DNA from: Phytophthora sp. 'mugwort'
Lineage: Eukaryota; Oomycota; Peronosporomycetes; Peronosporales; Peronosporaceae
DNA: 64,000 nucleotides
Assembly (NCBI GenBank): GCA_033558025.1
Contig: JAUCEF010000011.1
Coordinates: 1,364,001 to 1,428,000, forward strand
Direction of reading: 5' to 3'
A program made the position numbers and the translations under genes. Numbering within the stretch: the stretch's first letter is position 1; each line of letters starts with the position of its first letter. Shown piece by piece: positions 9,872 to 20,443 of the stretch. The notes below the pieces were generated by a model. The model was not told where the DNA came from and searched no databases. It worked only from the letters and a program-made list of their open reading frames with translations.

Positions 9872-10975
9872 CTATTCTTCAGCTTGCATATATAATGCAT
9901 ATTTTCCCTCTTTCTCCGCCTGCATCTTGCCGAAGTCCTCTTTGATGAAGACCAGCGCCTGTGCCACATCGTCTACCACTTGATAGGCCGGGTGCTCTTC
10001 GTGGTTTTCCGGTCCGTTGTGCATGCCCGTAAGCGTAAGCACCGACTTCCACCTTCCACCGGCCTCGTTGGCGCCACGAATGTCCGTCTTGGGGTTGTCT
10101 CCCACCATGTAAATACGCTCCACGTCTCCATGCTGTACATCAATAAGCGTCTCGGCAAACTCGAATGACGAGCGCTGCGGCTTGCCGAACAACGTCTTCT
10201 CCAGCTTATGTCCCGTCGTGCGGGTGAATAAATCCTCAAGCACAGCATGAAAAGCCCCAGCACCGTATCGCGGCAAGTGGAACTCGCCCACATACTGGAA
10301 GTCCGAGCACGCTGAGTAGAGCGGGATGTGTTGGCGGTCGCCATTGCCGTCTCCCTCCACCGTGCGTTGGCCCAACAGTCCATCGGGCGAGCACAGCACG
10401 TCCATGACAATCTGCAACTCCCGCCCCCAGTAAATAGGGTCAATGAGCACGAACACGGCAGCGAACGGCTGCGAGTCGAAACGTCCGTCGTGCTCCAGCG
10501 GGTCCTTCACTTTGACGTCTGGGTACATGGTGGGGAAGTGGCGATGCAACTGGTCGACGGTGAGCACGTGCTTGAAGCCGTAATTGGCCATGACCGTGCG
10601 AAGCTCGGCGCCGTCCTTGCCCACAGCCAGAACGAGGTCGTCCTTGTGCTTGTCCGCCAACTCGCGCATGGGCGTATGACTCATACACATGTGCTCGGCG
10701 GGGACAGATACGCCACCGCCCAGGATCTGCTCGATCTGCCGCGCCTTTTTGTTTTCCGGGTAGCCGCCGCCGTTGGTCATTATGGCGAACGGAGTGTTAG
10801 ACGCCTGCAGCTCCAGCAGCACCTCGCGCGCGCCGGGGATCGGCGTCTTGCCGCGTAGCAGCACACCGTCCACGTCGAAGACAACGCCAAAGGTGGAAGC
10901 GAAGCGGTACCCAGCCTTGGAATTGCTGCGGCTGGTGCGCTTGGCGAGTGCTAAGGCTCTGCGTAGAGCATTCAT
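9872..10975 (-). CDS. HDHD5/CECR5-like HAD-superfamily hydrolase, probably mitochondrial
   Basis: I place the start at the ATG at 10975 (MNALRRALALAKRT...), giving 367 residues; the frame is open further upstream but only through a direct repeat. HAD motifs are in order: motif I FDVDGVLLRG just after the N-terminus, motif II MTNGGG, motif III lysine in FGKPQRSS, motif IV GDNPKTDIRGANEAG. The large cap between motifs II and III with VFVLIDPIYWGRELQ fits the CECR5/HDHD5 subfamily. The Arg/Lys/Ala-rich, acid-free first 25 residues look like a mitochondrial presequence. Family members are presumed phosphohydrolases, but their substrate is not established. It is an intact single-exon gene on the opposite strand to the dehydratase at 13912. 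Confidence 0.88.
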   Translation of the reverse strand: MNALRRALALAKRTSRSNSKAGYRFASTFGVVFDVDGVLLRGKTPIPGAREVLLELQASNTPFAIMTNGGGYPENKKARQIEQILGGGVSVPAEHMCMSHTPMRELADKHKDDLVLAVGKDGAELRTVMANYGFKHVLTVDQLHRHFPTMYPDVKVKDPLEHDGRFDSQPFAAVFVLIDPIYWGRELQIVMDVLCSPDGLLGQRTVEGDGNGDRQHIPLYSACSDFQYVGEFHLPRYGAGAFHAVLEDLFTRTTGHKLEKTLFGKPQRSSFEFAETLIDVQHGDVERIYMVGDNPKTDIRGANEAGGRWKSVLTLTGMHNGPENHEEHPAYQVVDDVAQALVFIKEDFGKMQAEKEGKYALYMQAEE

Positions 10976-11046
10976 GGCGTGCGGCGGAGGAATGATGTTC
11001 CGGATAATGTTCCGGTACATTATTGGGTAGTTTGTCCAATAAATAC

Positions 11047-11166
11047 GCCGTACCAATATTTTTTTCTCTTTGCGCCATTTTAGCTCTGTGGTCGACCGTA
11101 CTGTACACTGGGCAATAAACCGTCGTACCAATATTTGTTTTCTTTGAGCCATTTTAGCTCTGTGAC
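11047..11166. repeat. Direct repeat upstream of the HAD gene
   Basis: About 46 bases are repeated: 11047-11092 and 11121-11166 share GTACCAATATT, a T-rich run and CCATTTTAGCTCTGTG. The repeat is 70-190 bases upstream of the chosen start codon, in promoter or 5' UTR sequence. Confidence 0.7.
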
Positions 11167-11408
11167 TGGGTATCAACGTAATGTGATATTGATTTGTTTA
11201 TTTTGTTTATACAAAAAAAACAAATCTGTATAATGTTTTATAGTGTGTTTAAATACATAAAGCAGCATAATGCTACGTTTTATTTAATTTTATACAAATA
11301 AACAAATTTCGTTATATGGTTGTGCGAATTGCGCAATCATGTACCCAAATCTCTGTTGAAGCAGCGCCAAATGCGTTCGTATGTACATAGGAATCCTTGA
11401 TACATGTA

Positions 11409-13018
11409 CCGACTTCCTCCGCTTATAGTGGACAGGTCAGGTACCGGTACAAGACACAAGGTACCACACTCCAAAGGTGACGCTCCGGTAACCGGAAATT
11501 ACCGAAACAGCGTAGGTGTACTTAGAAAGTGTGTACAGTAATACAAAGCACATCTTCTATTACAGTCACACAGTCAAATAACTGTTGGCAATTGGTCATG
11601 CTGTCGCGCACCTCCACTGCCGGGACAGGAGCCACGAGCTGTTTAAGAAGAGAAAAAAGGCGAGTACGGTCGTGTTCAGGACGGAACGGTGTGTCGGAAG
11701 TAGGCTCTATAGTCAATGAAAGTAAAACACTGATTTCTTGATAGTTCTGTTAGCAGGGAAGTTTACGACTGAAAGACAAACTTGGTCGGCGGCAGCTAGC
11801 CGGCCTCTCCTTGTAAGTATGACACACTTCCTCCTTTCCTCACCTAGTTCTCTTTCGAGATGACACCCGTCCTCGACGGTGGCACCTATTCAACTCAGAA
11901 CGCCACACGGGTTCACGGGCCACTCTTGCCACTGACCACAGCGTCGCCTCGCCGCCTCACCGTTCTCGCCTTGATGTTCTTCGAGCGTATCACCTCCCCC
12001 TCACCGAAGGAGGAGATGTTCCCAATCTAGAGTCATCGTCGACCCCATTCTTCTTGGGAGCGGTACCTACTCACTGGTACTCTAGACACGGTACTCCACA
12101 CCTTAAACGGGCACTTCAACAAGTCCTGTTGTAGCATCATGTGGGCACTCGAGACCCACCCTTGGGTGCCTGGCACGGGCCCCGTATAACTCTGCGATGA
12201 CTCCAGCGACGGCGCTGTGTTTTCGTATTCATCTAGACAGGTATGTAATCTAACTGCGTGTGCAATCTGTAGCGTGTCTGTAGACTAACTTCGACGGGTG
12301 AATTTCAGCTAACAGTTCTAATGAAGTTATGGGTGACAATATACGTTCGTGTTACTGACAAATTATCACTCCTCATTTCCTATGTCATCATCCGAATCGA
12401 CTTCGCCAACATGTGCATCAATAGCGCAATATTTGGCAAGGTTTCGATCAAATCTGCTGCTGCGATGTCAGCTTCGTTGAGTAGAGCATTTCAATTCGCC
12501 GAGATTCGTAGGCACCAGGGCATAGGTCGGGCAACAGTATCTTAATAACCTTTCGAACGTCCTTCGACTCTTCTAGCGCACTGCAGCGTTGGGCTTATCC
12601 TTTGCTGTAAAAGAAGCGCGGCGCTTTCCGGCGGAGGTACGAGGAGGGGGCGATTGCATCGGTTGGGCAATGAATGGTGATCGTCTCGGTTTAATGCCGG
12701 TATACAACTAGTTTAAACGATGTGATATGTATACAACGTCGCTTATATACAATCGCGACAGTGGTATATGAACATCATCGGTCTCTCCAAAGAGAATTTA
12801 TCAAATTGTGTTTTCATTCCTTGGTTGGTGCAATCGACAGATCTTGCAATTCGTTATAATCCAGAGTAATTTCAGCGAATGAAAACACAATTTGATAAAA
12901 AGAATTGGAGAGACCGATGGTGTTCATTTACCCTGTCGCGGACTGTATGAGCTAAACATACAGCAATATGATTGGTCGCTCATATATAATTTTGTCCACT
13001 ATAAGCCGAGGAAGTCGG
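11409..13018. mobile_element. Non-autonomous TIR element with TA target duplication (Tc1/mariner-like)
   Basis: The ends are inverted repeats of 26 bases: 11409-11434 reads CCGACTTCCTCCGCTTATAG then TGGACA, and 12993-13018 is its reverse complement with one mismatch. Each end is flanked by TA (11407-11408 and 13019-13020), the target duplication of Tc1/mariner transposons. The 1610-base interior has no transposase frame. It contains a GC-rich block at about 11780-12240 of unknown origin and a large palindrome at 12753-12940. It is probably a deletion derivative moved by an enzyme encoded elsewhere. Confidence 0.75.
12753..12940. repeat. Long imperfect palindrome inside the TIR element
   Basis: The left arm 12753-12819 and right arm 12877-12940 are inverted copies (for example CATCGGTCTCTCCAA against TTGGAGAGACCGATG, and CAAATTGTGTTTTCATTC against GAATGAAAACACAATTTG) around a spacer of about 57 bases. 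An RNA across it would form a long hairpin. It may be a nested fold-back insertion. Confidence 0.8.
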
Positions 13019-13020
13019 TA

Positions 13021-13870
13021 TTCCCATCGAAAGATTGCTTGCCCATTTTGATTTGTCTCTGACACGCATCAATTTCATTACCCTTATATTAAAGCTTTGA
13101 TCTCATCTGGTAAATTTGGCAACAAGCTAAAAATGCCGTCAACCCATCCACCACACGAGAGTATTGAACACGCATTGGCTGCAGATGCCCCTACTCCGCA
13201 GAGAACCCGTTGCTCAATCAAGCTCAGCTTTTGGACTGAGCCTATACGATATTTCGGTCGCTCAACTGCCGTCTCAGCCTCTAATCTGGCCTTAAGGCTC
13301 TATCACTAGCTCAGTTGCGACACCAAGCATTTTCGACCGCAATAATCACCATCACCCAACTATCATCCAAACTTGGCCATAAAATTACGATCAGGTTCAG
13401 GCTGGACTCTGGAAGCTGGACACTGAAGCTCTCGTTTGCATGGAGATGCGAGAGGATTCGCTTGCAATCGTTGTGCCGCATATACTCGGCGGAGCGGTAG
13501 AATTAATACATACTTAAAATATTTCTTATAGTCTCGATTCTCTTTTACATTTACGGAATTCATTTCCTGTGTTAGGCTGCCGGCACTGCAAACTACTAGC
13601 AGTTATCCGGATATTAATTAGTACATTCCTATGCACAACTCGGATCTCGGACTGTGCGCCACAGGAATACAAACAGCTAAATCAAAGCGTTTGCGCAAAC
13701 GCCATCTGTCTATCCTGGTCATTCGCCCTTAACCTATTTTCACTGTCGAAAGGCTAAACCATACAATCGAACCTTTGTATAGTTATCCCCACCCTCCGTC
13801 ATGTCATTCCGTTCGCCAGCCCTTCCTCTGTCGCACCCCCGGAACGCCAAAATCACTGCGTAGCCAGGTA
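13021..13870. other. Upstream region of the dehydratase gene
   Basis: About 850 bases with short open frames only. None has a recognisable motif. The last part must contain the promoter of the dehydratase at 13912. Confidence 0.5.
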
Positions 13871-13886
13871 GCTCACTTCCACATTC
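13871..13886 (+). promoter_or_regulatory. Oomycete initiator-like element
   Basis: GCTCACTTCCACATTC closely resembles the oomycete initiator consensus (GCTCATTYYNCAWTTT, recalled). It lies about 40 bases upstream of the ATG at 13912, a usual distance for oomycete genes with short leaders, so it probably marks the transcription start of the dehydratase gene. Confidence 0.6.
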
Positions 13887-13911
13887 GCTTCCTGTAGCAC
13901 ACACTGATACA

Positions 13912-16014
13912 ATGGCGTCCACCCCCGCTGTCTCGACGACCCCCGCGCACCGGCCGCTCACGTTACCGGAGAAAATTCTGACGCACTGGGCTGTGGGCCT
14001 GACGAAGCCTGAGGTGTCACCCGGCCAGATGCTGTGCGTCAAGGCGCAGTGGACGCTGGCATGCGAGATCACATGGAAGTCCATGGACAAAACATACCAA
14101 GACATGGGCCGCCCGCGTATCTGGCGCAATGACCGCTTCTGGCTGGCCGTGGACCACACCGTGGACCCGCGCGTAAACCACCAACCGCGTCAGCAGATGA
14201 TGATCAAGGCCTCCGAGGATTTTGCCAAGGAGGCGCAGCTTACCAACTTCCAGCCCCCTAACACCACCATCCTACACACCGAGTTCTACCGCCAGCGCGC
14301 GCAGCCCGGCCAGATTGTGGTAGGAGCCGACTCGCACTCATGCAGTACCGGCGGCCTGGGTGCCTTCGCCATTGGCCTTGGCGCTGCTGACGTCGTTATG
14401 CCCCTTGTGACGGGCGAGACGTGGATCAAGGTGCCCGAGACGGTGCTCATCGAGTTCGTGGGCACCCCGCCAATGGGAATGGGCGGCAAGGACGTCATGC
14501 TGTACACGCTGGGCCAACTCAAGTGTAACACTGTGGCTATCGGCAGGTGCGTGGAATGGGGTGGCAACATCTCAGCACTCTCGTGCGATGCCCGGTTCGC
14601 CATCAGTAACATGACGGCCGAGTTTGGTGGCATCGCTGGTGTCTTCCCTGCGGACGAGCGCACGGCCGCATACATCTCCAAGCGCCCAGACCACAACCAA
14701 GACGCGCTTTACTTCCGTGCCGACAAGGATGCCCAGTATGCCGAGAAGTTCCAGATCGACCTGAACAACCTTGAGCCCCAGGTAGCTCTTTTCCCATCGC
14801 CCGACAACGTTAAGCCCGTGTCAGAGGTCGTGGGCACGAAGCTTGATGGATGTTTTATTGGTGCTTGCACCACCGCTGAAGAGGACCTGGTTCTTGGTGC
14901 TCTGATCCTTGAAGCTTGTCTTAAACAAGGTATGAAGCCTGTGGCTCACGGCCAGCGTCGTGTGACTCCTGGCAGCCAGATCATTGTGGACAACCTCAAG
15001 AAGCACGGCCTCATTGACGTGTACGAGAAGGCTGGCTTCGTGGTTGGTGCTCCGGGCTGCAGTTTCTGTCTCGGTATCGCTGCTGACGTTGCTGGTGAGA
15101 ACGAGGTGTGGCTTAGTTCGCAAAACCGTAACTACCGCAACCGTATGGGCAAGGGTTCCATTGCCAACCTTGCTTCAGCCATCACGGTCGCTGCTTCCAG
15201 TTTCACAATGGAAATCACTGACCCGACTCCGTTCCTGAAGCTGATTGACGTGGAGAAGTTCAATTCGGCTGTGCCCAAACAGCCCGCTGTGCCCATTACG
15301 ATCGCTGAACCTGCTCCAGAGCTCCCGTCTGCATCGGCTGAAGAATCCGGCAAAGAGGACGCCGAGGCTGCTGCCTCGCTTGAGACCTTCTCAGGGTCCA
15401 TCAAGGGACGGGTCCAAGTGTTCGGTGACAATATCGACACGGACGCCATTCTGCCCGGTGAGTTCCTGTGTGAGAACGACATGGAGACGTTGGGTAAGGT
15501 CGCCTTTCTTCACACGAACCCGGACTTCCGTGACAAGGTCAAGCAGGGCCAGGACGTTGTGGTTGCCGGCCATGGCTTTGGCTGCGGTTCGTCACGTGAG
15601 CAGGCCGTGACGGCCATGAAGGGCGCTGGTGTGAAGGCTCTGATTGCTCGCTCGTTCGGATACATTTTCTCGCGTAACTACCAGAACTTCAGTCTGCTGG
15701 GCATCCAGCTCGACGACGACCGCTTTTACGAGTTGGCCAAAGAGAATGCGGACATTACGGTTAACATGACTGGACGCACGATCGAGGTGGGCGGCGAGAC
15801 CTTCCGCTTCAACATGTCACTGTTTGAAGAGCGTCTGCTAGCTGGTGGTGGCATCATGCCGTTGTATAAGAAGTTCGGCAATCGTCTCTTTCGAGTGGCA
15901 GTGCAGGACCCTGCGGCTGATAAAGGCAGCTGTGGCAGCGGCGGCGGCTGCTCCAGCAAGGAGGAGGCCCCGGTGTCAGCAGTAGCGGGCGCGTCCAAGG
16001 ATCTTTCGTGGTAG
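13912..16014 (+). CDS. Aconitase-superfamily dehydratase, 3-isopropylmalate dehydratase-like (fused large and small subunits)
   Basis: A 700-residue single-exon protein. Residues about 20-445 form the large (iron-sulfur) part, with VDHTVDPR, GADSHSCSTGGLGAFAIGLG and cluster-ligand cysteines in GACTTAEED and APGCSFCLGIA. A low-complexity linker (about 460-500, rich in Ala, Pro and Glu) leads to the small swivel part with DNIDTDAILPGEF and GHGFGCGSSREQAV. This is the LeuC+LeuD arrangement in one chain, as in fungal isopropylmalate isomerase. The expected reaction is isomerisation of 2-isopropylmalate to 3-isopropylmalate in leucine synthesis. The ligand motif reads G-A-C-T-T-A rather than the usual G-S-C-T-N-S/G, so a different substrate within the aconitase family (homoaconitase or methyl-isocitrate type) cannot be excluded. 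The tail is Gly/Cys-rich (GSCGSGGGCSS). No clear targeting peptide was seen. Confidence 0.85.
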   Translation: MASTPAVSTTPAHRPLTLPEKILTHWAVGLTKPEVSPGQMLCVKAQWTLACEITWKSMDKTYQDMGRPRIWRNDRFWLAVDHTVDPRVNHQPRQQMMIKASEDFAKEAQLTNFQPPNTTILHTEFYRQRAQPGQIVVGADSHSCSTGGLGAFAIGLGAADVVMPLVTGETWIKVPETVLIEFVGTPPMGMGGKDVMLYTLGQLKCNTVAIGRCVEWGGNISALSCDARFAISNMTAEFGGIAGVFPADERTAAYISKRPDHNQDALYFRADKDAQYAEKFQIDLNNLEPQVALFPSPDNVKPVSEVVGTKLDGCFIGACTTAEEDLVLGALILEACLKQGMKPVAHGQRRVTPGSQIIVDNLKKHGLIDVYEKAGFVVGAPGCSFCLGIAADVAGENEVWLSSQNRNYRNRMGKGSIANLASAITVAASSFTMEITDPTPFLKLIDVEKFNSAVPKQPAVPITIAEPAPELPSASAEESGKEDAEAAASLETFSGSIKGRVQVFGDNIDTDAILPGEFLCENDMETLGKVAFLHTNPDFRDKVKQGQDVVVAGHGFGCGSSREQAVTAMKGAGVKALIARSFGYIFSRNYQNFSLLGIQLDDDRFYELAKENADITVNMTGRTIEVGGETFRFNMSLFEERLLAGGGIMPLYKKFGNRLFRVAVQDPAADKGSCGSGGGCSSKEEAPVSAVAGASKDLSW

Positions 16015-16599
16015 AGCGTCATTAATTTAACGCAGTATGTGAGAGCGCGATAGTAGCCCCCAGGACATCAAAATAATGTAACTTCATGCCTACACTGAAA
16101 TGTCTGTCCGGGTTGAGCTTGCAAGGTTAGATTACGAGCATCGAACGGCATGGTGCGAACCCGAAAATATTTTTTATTCGTATTTTTTATTCGACAATAG
16201 TATTAATTGGTTTGCTTAAATCAAGACAAATAAATATATAATATTGATGACAAACAAATGAATTATCAGTAACAGTCTTAATTCAAGACTCTTGAAGTAG
16301 AAGCAAGCAACCAGTTAGGCGTGAACTTGCTATTCGAGCGCTGCGGAGCTAGGATCGCATAAGACATCGAGGCTCGGAGTAGGGAGACCGTAGGAAATCA
16401 TATAATGAGCTAGGCTATCAGTATTTGGCTCGGCCAGCCCTGCCAAAGCGTATAAATATTGTGGGTAAACACATGAAATTTTTTAATACGTAAATTGGAC
16501 AAAAATCCTCGGATAAGTGAAGATACATGGACTACAACAACAGTGAAGGATTAAATGCATGCACTCTGGTATAGTAGTCACTAAGGAGGAGGTCTATTG
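16015..16599. other. Intergenic between convergent genes
   Basis: AT-rich spacer between the 3' ends of the dehydratase and GUF1 genes. It includes a small direct repeat of TATTTTTTATTCG near 16170-16192. Nothing else was recognised. Confidence 0.5.
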
Positions 16600-18734
16600 T
16601 TATTTGGAAAGCACGGACCAGAAGGCATCCTGCGAAAGCTGCACATTTGACACTGTCCTCATGCGACGTTTACCCTGTTTTTGCTTGGCTAGCAGCTTCT
16701 TCTTGCGTGTGCTGTCGCCACCGCCTACAGTCTTGCCGGACTTGATGAGTACGTCCTTGCGGTAGGGCGCAATCCGCTCTTTGGCGAAAACTTTGCCACC
16801 CAGCGCCGCCTGAATGGAGATTTCATACTGCTGCCGGTCGATCACGCGTTTGAGCTTTAGACACAGCGCGCGACCGTCAAGGGTGGCTTTGCTTCGGTGA
16901 CAAACAAAGGAGAGCGCGTCGAGCACTTTTCCGTTGATCAGCAGGTCCACTTTTACGATATCTGACTTCTGTGGCTCGATCTCACGGTAGTTGAGCGTTG
17001 CTGAAAGAACAAGCGTGCATACCGAGTCAGAAATAAGACAACGACAGCTCTTAACGAAGAAGCGACTTACCGTATCCGGAAGAAATGGTCTTCAGCTCGT
17101 TGTAGAAGTTCGTGACAACCTCTTGCCACGGAACACTGATAGTTACGATGATGCGCTCATCTTCGAGATATACAAGGTTCGTCTGAACACCTCGCTTTTC
17201 CTTGGCAAGCGCCAGCACGGGACCCAAATACAGCGCCGGTGTGATAATCGACGCTTCCACCATCGGCTCGAGGATCTCATGGTATTTAGTCGACTCAGGG
17301 AAGGCACCAGGGGTCTCCACAATAAGCTGATTACCCTTCGGGTCAATCACAGTATACGGCACCATCGGCGCCGTCACCAAAACCTGCATGCCCTGCTCGT
17401 CTGAAAGGCGTTGGTGGAACACCTCCATATGTAGCAGTCCCAAAAAACCACAACGGAAGCCCATACCCAATGCACCACTTGTCTCCTGCTGAGCTGTCAC
17501 ACTAGCGTCGTTCAACGTGAGCTTCTCGATTGCCACACGCAATTCGTCGAAACTGGACTCGTCCGTTGGATACATACTCGCAAACACCATGCTGCGAGCC
17601 TCTTGGAAACCCGGGAGCGCCTTCAGATCAGCAGAAGCGGCTCCTTCGCGGAAAAACGTGTCACCTACCTTGGCCTCTGTAGTCGTCTTCATACCTGCAA
17701 TGATGTAGCCAACCTGACCAGCGTACAGTCCATTGGTTTTAAATCGACCAGGCAGCAGCAAACCCGTTTCCTGAACTTCATGCTTCGTCTTCTGGTGGGC
17801 ACTGTAAATCTTGTCACCCGGAAAGATTGCTCCATCCACGACCTTCACTAAGCAAACCGTCCCGCGATAGTCATCATAGTACGAGTCGACAAGTAAACAC
17901 CTGAGCGGTGCAGTGGGGTCACACTCCACCGGAGGAGGCAATCTTGCCACCACCGCCGGCAGCACATCCTTAATCCCTTCTCCACTTTTTGCCGACGTCA
18001 ATAACACGTCATCCGGATCCACATCCAGCAGCGACGACAAGCTCAGAATACTGTCGTCCACTTCCGCATGTGGCACGTCAATCTTGGTCAACACGGGCAC
18101 TACATGAAGATTCCTCTCCTTTGCAGCATAATACGTCGCTAGTGTCTGGGCCTGAATGCCCTGTGAGCAGTCCACCAACAGCAGGACGCCTTCACAGGCC
18201 GACAGGGACCTGTTCACCTCGTAGCTGAAGTCCACGTGACCTGGCGTGTCCACCAGGTTGAGCATGAACGTTTTCCCAGTCTTGGTATCTCTATGCACCA
18301 TCGACGCCGTCTGTGCCTTGACCGTGATCCCCCGCTCCCTCTCCACCTTTAAATTGTCGAGGAACTGGGCGCTTTCGCGCTCCTGGCGCGAGATATTGCC
18401 ACTTGTCTCCAGCAACCTGTCCGCCAGGGTCTAAAAAGCGATATTAATTCCGCGACGTCACCATGTTTACATACTCCAGCATAATAGGCTTAAATGTGAC
18501 GTTTTAGTGCTTTGAACGCACCGACTTGCCGTGGTCGATGTGCGCCACGATGCTAAAGTTGCGGATGCGCTTGGGCGTGAACTCCTCCAGCCGCTCCGAC
18601 ATGAAGAGCCCCACCGTCCTGGGTGTGAGCGCCTCATCCTCCTCGAAATCCTTCGCGGCCGTAGCGACACCGCGCACGCGCAGCGGGGCCGCCGACAGCA
18701 CTCGCAGCAGCGTCCGACGACGAAGCGCCAACAT
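16600..18734 (-). CDS. GUF1: Mitochondrial translation factor GUF1/LepA (EF4), three exons
   Basis: Exons on the minus strand are 18734-18522, 18430-17071 and 17000-16600, giving 657 residues. Intron 1 (18431-18521, GTGCGT...TTTTTAG) splits the P-loop between S and T of HIDHGKST; intron 2 (17001-17070, GTAAGT...TTTCAG) lies in the SGYATLNYREIE sequence. Both junctions restore the frame exactly. Motifs: G1 HIDHGKST, G2 zone ERGITVKAQTAS, G3 DTPGH, G4 TKID, G5 SAKSGEG, then EF-G-like domains and the LepA C-terminal domain (VKVDLLINGKVLDALSF, GGKVFAKERIAPYRKDVL). The N-terminus is Arg/Leu/Ala-rich without acids, as in mitochondrial presequences. GUF1 is a ribosomal GTPase that back-translocates or remobilises mitochondrial ribosomes. 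The 5' end is 217 bases from the start of the divergent M96-like gene. Confidence 0.95.
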
Positions 18735-18951
18735 TCCTGACTACGTACCTGTTGAACCGGGTGTGTGGCTGCAAACTGCAACATTGTCGCAACATAATCA
18801 AATTTTCAGTTGCTGCTAACGCAACTTAAATGATTACGGCACCTTACCCGTTAAACAGAGAAACGATGATGGGGCAATTCCGACGCTCCGGACCTCAATT
18901 TGAGACCGTCGACGAAGCACTGGGAGACACTCGGAACACGACGCATTAGCG
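18735..18951. promoter_or_regulatory. Shared divergent promoter region (GUF1 / M96-like gene A)
   Basis: Only 217 bases separate the two start codons on opposite strands, so the promoters of both genes must overlap or adjoin here. No clear TATA box or strong initiator match was found. Confidence 0.55.
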
Positions 18952-20443
18952 ATGGATGTCGAGCTCGATGACTTTTTCAACGACTTCGGCTGTGCTGACG
19001 ATATGCTGCTGGACGATGAGGTGCTGGATTTGCCAGATTTGGAGCTGTTGCTGCCTTCGGATGCCTTCAGCGACGAATTGCTGGATTCCTTGCTGCCGGA
19101 CGCTGGGAACGGGGAGAAGAGCTGTGCTGCAATGGAATTAGAAGAGGGGCAAAGCGTTCTTACAGTGTCGATGGGTGGCCCGTGGAGCTTGACGCGTGAG
19201 GAGCAAGAGACGGAGCTGGCTGCGAGAGAAGTTAAGCTTTTAGAAGCGCAAAGAGATTTCCTACAGTTCAAAGCCGAGGCAGCTGCGAATGGTTTGCAGT
19301 GTGGTGAGAAGGAGGGTGAACGCGAGGTGGAGAAGGAGCAAGACAGGCTCGAAGAGACGACCAGGCAGCAGAACATTCTAGTTGATGTCGTGAACCGGCA
19401 CAAACAGAGCATGGAGGACCTCCACCAACTAATGATCCAGGCCTCGCCGTTAATGCACTACGTGCGTGTCCGTGAGTAGTCACGTTTGTGAAGATGGCAA
19501 GTGTATTGATGGTATTGTGTGTCTGTCGTGTTGGATGCAGCGCATAACGCTAATGACACCGATGGAGTCGTATATTCGACTGGGCAAGGACCCTGTCGAA
19601 CGCCGCACCAAGCTGCTGGAGATGCGGGACGAAAAACTGGACGCTGTGAAGCGGTTTGTTGCGGCACAGACTCGTGGGATCGACCCGAGCCGCGAGTTCT
19701 TTTACGTGGATACCTTTGAGCGCTTCGGCAAGTTTTACACCGTGGACTTTAGCGTCTCGATGGTGAACGGTACCACCGTGGAAGAGGTGGCCGAGGTGAT
19801 CCAGGACCAGTTCGTCGTGCCCCGCGATGGCGTTTCGCGCTTGCTGGGCTGCGTCACCAATCGAACTTACTATGACGGCATGGTGGATACTTTTCTCCAC
19901 GCGCGAACCGTGGAGCGGGTGGACTTGCCTGAGCGCTCCTGCGTCGGACGCAGCTTTGTGGTGCAGGAGTCCAACGCTGTCTTTTACTTGAAGAGGTTCG
20001 CCGCTAGCGAGCTCGATGACTGCGACGGCGGACAACCAGGCGAGCAAGGCGACCTGACAGTCATGATGAGCGATTTCGTGGACGTGGATGAGTTGCACCC
20101 GTATCATGGTAGCCGAGTGCGGAAGGACATTTCTGTAGGCATTACGCTACGGCGCCACGTCGGGCCTGGCGGCGCGGAAGGTGTCGTCATGCGGCGTTTT
20201 TCCTTCGTCAAGCATCATCTGGGCCGCCGCACCACCAGACCCGAAGTGGTGAATACTATCTCGACGCGAGTACTACTTTGGGGGCAAGCCGTACGCCTCT
20301 GCATCGTCGAACGCCGGCGACAGAAGCGAGACGCCCCCAAGCGCATCTGGAACACCCACACGTTCCCGCGACGGACGCGGCGGATACCAAGTGTGACGCC
20401 GGCGTCGCCACAATCCAGAACGGCTTGTGCCGGTGCTGGTTAG
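18952..20443 (+). CDS. M96-like coiled-coil/START-like family protein, gene A (two exons)
   Basis: Exons 18952-19461 and 19541-20443, 470 residues. The 79-base intron (GTGCGT...GGATGCAG) joins HY to RITLMTPMESYIRLGKD in phase 0. The protein begins with a very acidic stretch (MDVELDDFFNDFG, LLDDEVLDLPDLE), then a coiled coil (REEQETELAAREVKLLEAQ ... about residues 80-165), then the family C-terminal domain with YIRLGKDPVERRTKLLEMRDEK, DFVDVDELHPYHGSRVRKDI and a Trp/Phe-rich end. This matches the layout of proteins labelled M96 mating-specific in Phytophthora, whose C-terminal half is START-like. Function is not established; mating or sporulation roles are only suggested by the family name. The last 60 residues are basic and depart from the family pattern. 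It is transcribed divergently from GUF1. Confidence 0.8.

Noticed and set aside
9872..11176. Longer version of the HDHD5-like protein with 67 more N-terminal residues
   Set aside because: The extension is encoded by a direct repeat and gives duplicated basic text. The ATG at 10975 starts directly with a presequence-like N-terminus.
19472..19477. GTGAGT as donor of the intron in M96-like gene A
   Set aside because: It would put the second exon out of frame; GTGCGT at 19462 keeps phase 0 and joins conserved sequence.
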